Below are positions 5,886 through 9,052 of a stretch of 9,052 bases of DNA, piece by piece. The stretch comes from Rhodobacteraceae bacterium UBA6273. Its GTDB lineage: Bacteria > Pseudomonadota > Alphaproteobacteria > Rhodobacterales > Rhodobacteraceae. The notes under the pieces were generated by a model. It saw only the letters and a program-made list of their open reading frames with translations, had not been told where the DNA came from and did no database searches. The DNA lies in contig DJUV01000162.1 in NCBI GenBank assembly GCA_002440625.1, positions 1 to 9,052 of the forward strand, read 5' to 3'. Numbering within the stretch: position 1 is the stretch's first letter; each line of letters opens with the position of its first letter. The position numbers were made by a program, and so were the translations under genes.

Positions 5886-7189
5886 TACCCCGCCGCCCGT
5901 TCCGCGCGCGGATAGAAGAACCCCATGGTCAGCCCCCGCATGGTGTTCAAGACCATCAGCGCCGCCCAGAGCCCGTGGTTGCCGTAAGCCCCCGGCAAGG
6001 TCAGCAATGCCCCGACATAGACGATGCAGGACAGAAGCATTGCGTTGCGCATCTCACGCGACAGCGTCGCGCCGATGAAGATGCCGTCGAACATCCAGCT
6101 GGCGATGCCGATCACCGGCGCCAGCGCGACCCAGGGTAGATAGCCCCGCGCCGCCTCCCTGACCGCAGGATCGGCAGCCATCAGGTCTATGATCGCCGGC
6201 CCCGCCAGCCAGAAGGTCAGCCCGAGCAGAACAGCCCCCGCCACGCCCCACTGGCTCGCCACCACCGAAGACCGCCGCACGGCGAGCGCCGACCGCGCGC
6301 CCACCGCCTGACCGACCAGCGATTCCGCCGCAAAGGCGAACCCGTCGAGCGCATAGGCGGTGATCTCCAGGAACTGGAGCAGCACCTGGTTCGCGGCGAG
6401 CGTCACGTCCCCGAAACCCGCGGCAAGGAAGATGAAGGTGGTGAAGGAAAACTGCAGGATGATCGAGCGCACCATGATGTCGGAATTGACCCGCATCATC
6501 CGGGCGATCCGCGCCCGGTCGAAGACCCGCGCCAAGTCGTGCCACTGGCCGCCCGCAAAGGCCGCCCGGCAAAGCCAGAGGCCGAGGAAAAGCCCCGACC
6601 ATTCGGCGATGAGCGAGGCCACGGCGACCCCCCCGACGCCCCAGCCAAGGCCGAGGACGAACCAGAGGTCGAGAAGGATGTTGAGCCCGTTCATCCAGAG
6701 TTGCAACACCAGCACGCTCCGCGTCCGCTCGACCGCGATGAGCCAGCCGGTGACTGCGTAAAGCGCGATCGTCGCCGGCGCGCCCCAGATGCGGATCGAA
6801 AGATAGGTCCTGGCCAGCCCCTCGACCTCCGCCGAAGCGGGCGCAAGGCGGAAGGCGAGCCAGAAGAGCGGGAACTGCAACAGGATCACGGCGACCCCGG
6901 CCGCCGCCCCGATCATCAGCGCCCGCATCAGAAGCGCCCCGGTCTCGCCCGCGTCGCGCGCGCCATGCGCCTGCGCCACAAGGCCCGAAGTTCCCATCCT
7001 GAGGAAGCCGAAGATCCAGTAGAAAGACGCGAGGACAACCGCCCCGACGCCGACCGCGCCGATGGGCGCTGCCTGCCCCATCTGCCCGACGACGCCGGTA
7101 TCGACCGCGCCGAGAAGCGGCACGGTGGCGTTCGACAGGACAATGGGCAGCGCGATCTTCAGAACGCGGGCATGGGTGATCTCAGCCAT
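5885..7189 (-). CDS. MATE family efflux transporter (DinF-like)
   Basis: A 434-residue inner-membrane antiporter of the multidrug and toxic compound extrusion family, with about 12 hydrophobic helices. The start shows the DinF-branch signature LPIVLSNATVPLLGAVDT at residues 14-31, with P15 and D30 in the first helix and VVGQMG after it; MATE proteins of this branch couple export to H+ or Na+. A loop rich in Arg (RIARMMRVNSD) precedes the second half, which begins the internal repeat. The length is normal and no break was seen. The ATG at 7189 lies 8 nt inside the upstream thioesterase gene; its ribosome site is weak (GGAAGG, 12 nt away), so translation probably depends on coupling. Substrate unknown. 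The link with two thioesterases hints at acyl or aromatic acid export, but DinF-like genes often sit in unrelated operons. Confidence 0.9.
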   Translation of the reverse strand: MAEITHARVLKIALPIVLSNATVPLLGAVDTGVVGQMGQAAPIGAVGVGAVVLASFYWIFGFLRMGTSGLVAQAHGARDAGETGALLMRALMIGAAAGVAVILLQFPLFWLAFRLAPASAEVEGLARTYLSIRIWGAPATIALYAVTGWLIAVERTRSVLVLQLWMNGLNILLDLWFVLGLGWGVGGVAVASLIAEWSGLFLGLWLCRAAFAGGQWHDLARVFDRARIARMMRVNSDIMVRSIILQFSFTTFIFLAAGFGDVTLAANQVLLQFLEITAYALDGFAFAAESLVGQAVGARSALAVRRSSVVASQWGVAGAVLLGLTFWLAGPAIIDLMAADPAVREAARGYLPWVALAPVIGIASWMFDGIFIGATLSREMRNAMLLSCIVYVGALLTLPGAYGNHGLWAALMVLNTMRGLTMGFFYPRAERAAG

Positions 7190-7709
7190 CGCGCCGCGTT
7201 GCCTTCCGGTCTGGCATCAGGAAATGCCCGGTCGCCTGCGCGAAGAGCCGCTCGCGGTTGTCCTGCCAGGCCTCGACATGGACGCTGCCATAGCGTCGGC
7301 CAGAACGGTTGACCCGCGCCCGCGCGTAGGCATCGCGCGGCAGGCCGGTGCGCAGGTAATCGACTGTGAAGTCGATGGTCTTCGGCAGCCGCGGCAGATG
7401 CGTCGCGTCCAGCGCGCGGGGATCGAGCCGGCCCGCCTCCATGTCCTCCCAGATCAGCGCCCAGCTGAGGCCGATGATCGCCGTCACCTCAAGGAAGGCC
7501 GCCGTGGCGCCGCCATGCAGCGCCGGCAGCAGCGGATTGCCGATCAGGCGGTCGCCGAAGGGCAGGATCGCCGTCAGCTCATCGCCGCGCCGGTCATACT
7601 GGATGCCGAGAAAGCGGATGAAGGGCACGCCGCCGATCAGCGACTGAAGCGCCGCATCGCGGCGTTCCTTCACCACTTGAACCGGCTCGGGGCGCTGGCG
7701 CGGGCTCAT
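7182..7709 (-). CDS. PaaI family hotdog thioesterase, second copy
   Basis: A 175-residue hotdog-fold protein expected to hydrolyse acyl- or aryl-CoA thioesters in the cytoplasm. The family motif [11 protein letters not shown] has H65-G66-G67 and E74 where PaaI-type enzymes usually carry the catalytic Asp or Glu. An extended stretch (about residues 86-110) before the TIDFTVDYL strand is longer than in the neighbouring paralogue. The N-terminal helix (residues 5-28) is typical. The start at 7709 overlaps the upstream stop codon as ATGA, and the 3' end overlaps the MATE gene by 8 nt. It shares the PaaI fold with the upstream gene but is clearly diverged, so the two probably act on different substrates. 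Substrate not predictable. Confidence 0.87.
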   Translation of the reverse strand: MSPRQRPEPVQVVKERRDAALQSLIGGVPFIRFLGIQYDRRGDELTAILPFGDRLIGNPLLPALHGGATAAFLEVTAIIGLSWALIWEDMEAGRLDPRALDATHLPRLPKTIDFTVDYLRTGLPRDAYARARVNRSGRRYGSVHVEAWQDNRERLFAQATGHFLMPDRKATRRDG

Positions 7710-8143
7710 TCTGCCCCCCGTGCCGCAGCCTCGAAGGTGAAGGCGCCGGCGGCGGTGGCGACGGGCCGCGCGGCATCGTCATCATGGGCGGTGGCGCGGA
7801 CGAAGGCAACGCTGCGGGTGACGTTGTAGCATTCCGCCCGCGCCGTGATCCGGTCGCCGGGCCGCGCCGGGCGCATGTAGTCTATGCGAAGGTCAAGCGT
7901 GGCCGTCGTCACCGGCGCGTTCGGATGGCTCATCACCGCCGCACCGCAACAGGTGTCCATCAGCGCCGACACCGCGCCGCCATGGATCACCCCCGTTTTC
8001 GGATCGCCGACCAGCCGCGCGTCATAGGGCATCGAGATCGCCGCAACGCCGTCTCCGATCTCCTCCAGGGTCATGCCAAGTTCGCGCGCATAGGGGATCG
8101 CGCCGATGAACTGACGCGCCGCCTCGCGCCTTCCGTCACCCAT
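7706..8143 (-). CDS. PaaI family hotdog thioesterase, first copy
   Basis: A 145-residue single hotdog-domain protein of the PaaI/YdiI type, which cleaves acyl- or aryl-CoA; family members remove dead-end CoA esters in phenylacetate or fatty acid breakdown. [12 protein letters not shown] gives H54-G55-G56 and D63 as the expected catalytic acid; [12 protein letters not shown] (about residues 80-91) is the following conserved strand. The ATG at 8143 has GGAGG (complement of 8150-8154) 6 nt upstream, and homologues start near MGDGRREA. A longer frame beginning at 8347 would run into the divergent regulator and adds no domain. It is the first gene of the thioesterase-thioesterase-MATE operon, divergent from a MerR regulator with 154 bp between, which suggests shared control. 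Confidence 0.87.
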   Translation of the reverse strand: MGDGRREAARQFIGAIPYARELGMTLEEIGDGVAAISMPYDARLVGDPKTGVIHGGAVSALMDTCCGAAVMSHPNAPVTTATLDLRIDYMRPARPGDRITARAECYNVTRSVAFVRATAHDDDAARPVATAAGAFTFEAAARGAE

Positions 8144-8250
8144 GATCCGCCTCCGACTTCGCCATCCCGACGCCCTCACCGTGCCGGCTTGACGAAGGAA
8201 CCGCAAGCCCGCAGCGGCCACGCCGGAACCCTTCCGCAGCGTCATCGTTA

Positions 8251-8279
8251 TTGTGCGAATTCCTGGCCAGAGATAGGCT
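8251..8279 (+). promoter_or_regulatory. Candidate promoter of the first MerR gene
   Basis: TTGTGC (8251-8256), 17-bp spacer, TAGGCT (8274-8279). The spacing is good and the hexamers are weak (about 3 of 6 each). It lies in the 154-bp divergent gap shared with the thioesterase operon; no clear inverted repeat operator was found between the elements. Confidence 0.25.
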
Positions 8280-8297
8280 TCGCCGAGGAGGACCGCC

Positions 8298-8669
8298 ATG
8301 CCCGACGAGCTTATCAGTTTCAAGGAAATGTGCGCGCGGTTCGACACGACTCCGCGGACGCTGCGCTACTACGAGTACATCGAGCTCCTGTCCCCGAAGA
8401 AGGACGGCCGCGCCCGCTATTACCGCCCGCGTGAGATTGCGCGGATGACGCTGATCCAGCGCGGACGCCGCTTTGGTTTCAGCCTGGAAGAAATCCGGCA
8501 ATGGCTGATGATCTACGACGAGAAGGGGACACAGGAACAGTATTTCGTGTGGATCGCGCTCGCCAACCGGCAGCTTGACGAGCTTGAGCGCCAACATGCC
8601 GAGCTAGTCGCAACCATCACCGATCTGCGCAGCCTGAGAGACCAGACCCAGAAGCTTCTCGACGGCTGA
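8298..8669 (+). CDS. MerR family transcriptional regulator
   Basis: A 123-residue DNA-binding protein. Residues 5-75 are the MerR winged helix-turn-helix: [21 protein letters not shown] is followed by the wing (DGRARYYRP) and [18 protein letters not shown]. Residues about 85-120 form the dimerising coiled coil ([16 protein letters not shown]). There is no C-terminal effector domain and no cysteine pair of metal sensors; the only Cys is C11 in the helix-turn-helix. The ATG at 8298 has GAGGAGGA (8285-8292) 5 nt upstream. Divergent from the thioesterase operon and followed by a paralogue at 8881. MerR proteins of this short type are known to control acyl-CoA and branched-chain amino acid catabolism (LiuR), so that role is plausible but inferred. 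Intermolecular pairing with the second MerR is possible. Confidence 0.9.
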   Translation: MPDELISFKEMCARFDTTPRTLRYYEYIELLSPKKDGRARYYRPREIARMTLIQRGRRFGFSLEEIRQWLMIYDEKGTQEQYFVWIALANRQLDELERQHAELVATITDLRSLRDQTQKLLDG

Positions 8670-8760
8670 AGTAAGGTTGGCAACCGGCCTTCCGGCCCTG
8701 GCAATCCACCCGCCATGATCAGCAAGTTCCGCCTGAAACCCGTTTTTCGCAACGACATTA

Positions 8761-8804
8761 CGTCACCGATTTCGTGACGCGACGTTATAGTGACGCGTAC
8801 GTCA
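8761..8804. promoter_or_regulatory. Cluster of TGACG/CGTCA inverted repeats, probable MerR operator
   Basis: Four half-sites lie within 44 bp: CGTCA 8761-8765, TGACG 8775-8779, TGACG 8791-8795, CGTCA 8800-8804. They form two inverted repeats: CGTCAC-N7-GTGACG (8761-8779) and TGACG-CGTA-CGTCA (8791-8804). The octamer GTGACGCG is also directly repeated 16 bp apart (8774 and 8790), with a possible -10 TATAGT (8786-8791) between the two palindromes. It lies 77 bp before the second MerR start. The TGACG-N4-CGTCA form resembles what I recall of LiuR-type operators. Confidence 0.6.
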
Positions 8805-8880
8805 ACTTCGCTTGTAAGGTCGGGCAACGGTTCCGATCTGGCGTTCAGAAATGCTTGGATTCGGACGAAAGGAATTCGTT

Positions 8881-9052
8881 GTGAACGAAGAAACATTGAC
8901 CATTCGCGAAATGTGCGAGGCCTTCGAGGTCACCCCCCGCGCGCTTCGCTTCTATGAGGCAAAGGAGCTCCTCTTTCCGCAGCGCCTCGGCCAGAAGCGC
9001 CTTTATACCCGGCGCGACCGGACCCGGCTGAAGCTGATCCTGCGCGGCAAGC
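8881..9052 (+). CDS. Second MerR family regulator, 5' part (runs off window)
   Basis: The frame is open from GTG 8881 to the window edge (57 full codons). The start is chosen for AAAGGA (8868-8873) 7 nt upstream; no ATG lies before the helix-turn-helix. The protein begins VNEETLTIREMCEAFEV and continues TPRALRFYEAKELLFPQ, a MerR winged helix-turn-helix with the wing LGQKRLYTRRD. It aligns along its visible length with the MerR protein encoded at 8298-8669 (shared EMC..F..TPR.LR.YE..ELL.P...G..R.Y), so the two are tandem paralogues. The rest, including any effector domain, is outside the window. The operator-like cluster at 8761-8804 probably controls this gene, perhaps together with downstream genes not seen here. 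Confidence 0.85.
   Translation, partial: MNEETLTIREMCEAFEVTPRALRFYEAKELLFPQRLGQKRLYTRRDRTRLKLILRGK

Noticed and set aside
6539..7829. Two long + strand open frames opposite the MATE and thioesterase genes (about 255 codons each)
   Set aside because: Low-complexity Arg/Pro/Asp composition typical of antisense frames; the minus-strand genes have clear families and overlaps.
8144..8347. Longer start for the first thioesterase (ATG at 8347)
   Set aside because: It would overlap the start of the divergent MerR gene, adds no recognisable domain, and GGAGG before ATG 8143 marks the real start.
8674..8698. Possible terminator after the first MerR gene (GGTTGGCAACC and GGCCTTCCGGCC)
   Set aside because: Stems of 4 bp and no T run; not distinguishable from background.
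1..9052. CRISPR array, defence island, prophage or integrated element
   Set aside because: No regularly spaced repeats, no transposase, integrase, nuclease or toxin-antitoxin pair, no tRNA-associated direct repeats, and G+C style is even across the window.

Overview
The window looks like ordinary chromosomal DNA from an alphaproteobacterium of the Rhodobacteraceae (Rhodobacter, Paracoccus or Defluviimonas type). This rests on the very high G+C at third codon positions, the style of the proteins, and gene groupings I associate with that family. No close-relative search could be run. No rRNA, tRNA, CRISPR array, transposase, phage gene or plasmid function was seen.

Left part (1-2400, mostly + strand): the 3' end of the methionyl-tRNA synthetase gene metG, then a free-standing membrane fatty acid desaturase with its own likely promoter. 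Identical 24-bp perfect palindromes lie directly behind metG and behind the desaturase gene. Next, on the minus strand, is a single-gene cold-shock protein unit with a roughly 115-nt leader and a clear rho-independent terminator.

Middle (2424-5885): a minus-strand gene for an exported 5'-nucleotidase-type metallophosphoesterase, in which several usual metal-binding histidines are replaced. Diverging from it is a compact + strand operon of three overlapping genes: a DUF952 protein, class 2 dihydroorotate dehydrogenase (pyrD, GTG start) and a glutaredoxin-type arsenate reductase-like protein whose start codon is debatable. The operon meets the next, opposing unit at a compound hairpin element (about 5835-5885).

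Right part (5885-9052): a minus-strand operon of three overlapping genes encodes two different PaaI-type hotdog thioesterases and a DinF-like MATE exporter. Divergent from it are two paralogous MerR-type regulators. The second runs off the right edge and is preceded by a cluster of TGACG/CGTCA half-sites that looks like an operator. Thioesterases beside MerR regulators without metal-binding cysteines suggest control of acyl-CoA or branched-chain amino acid catabolism, perhaps with catabolic genes just beyond the right edge (inference).

Most genes are housekeeping or common metabolic types. The items worth a second look are the repeated palindromes, the altered metal site of the nucleotidase, the compound intergenic hairpin element, the MerR operator cluster and the thioesterase-exporter operon. 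I did not find convincing evidence of a wholly new defence or mobile system.
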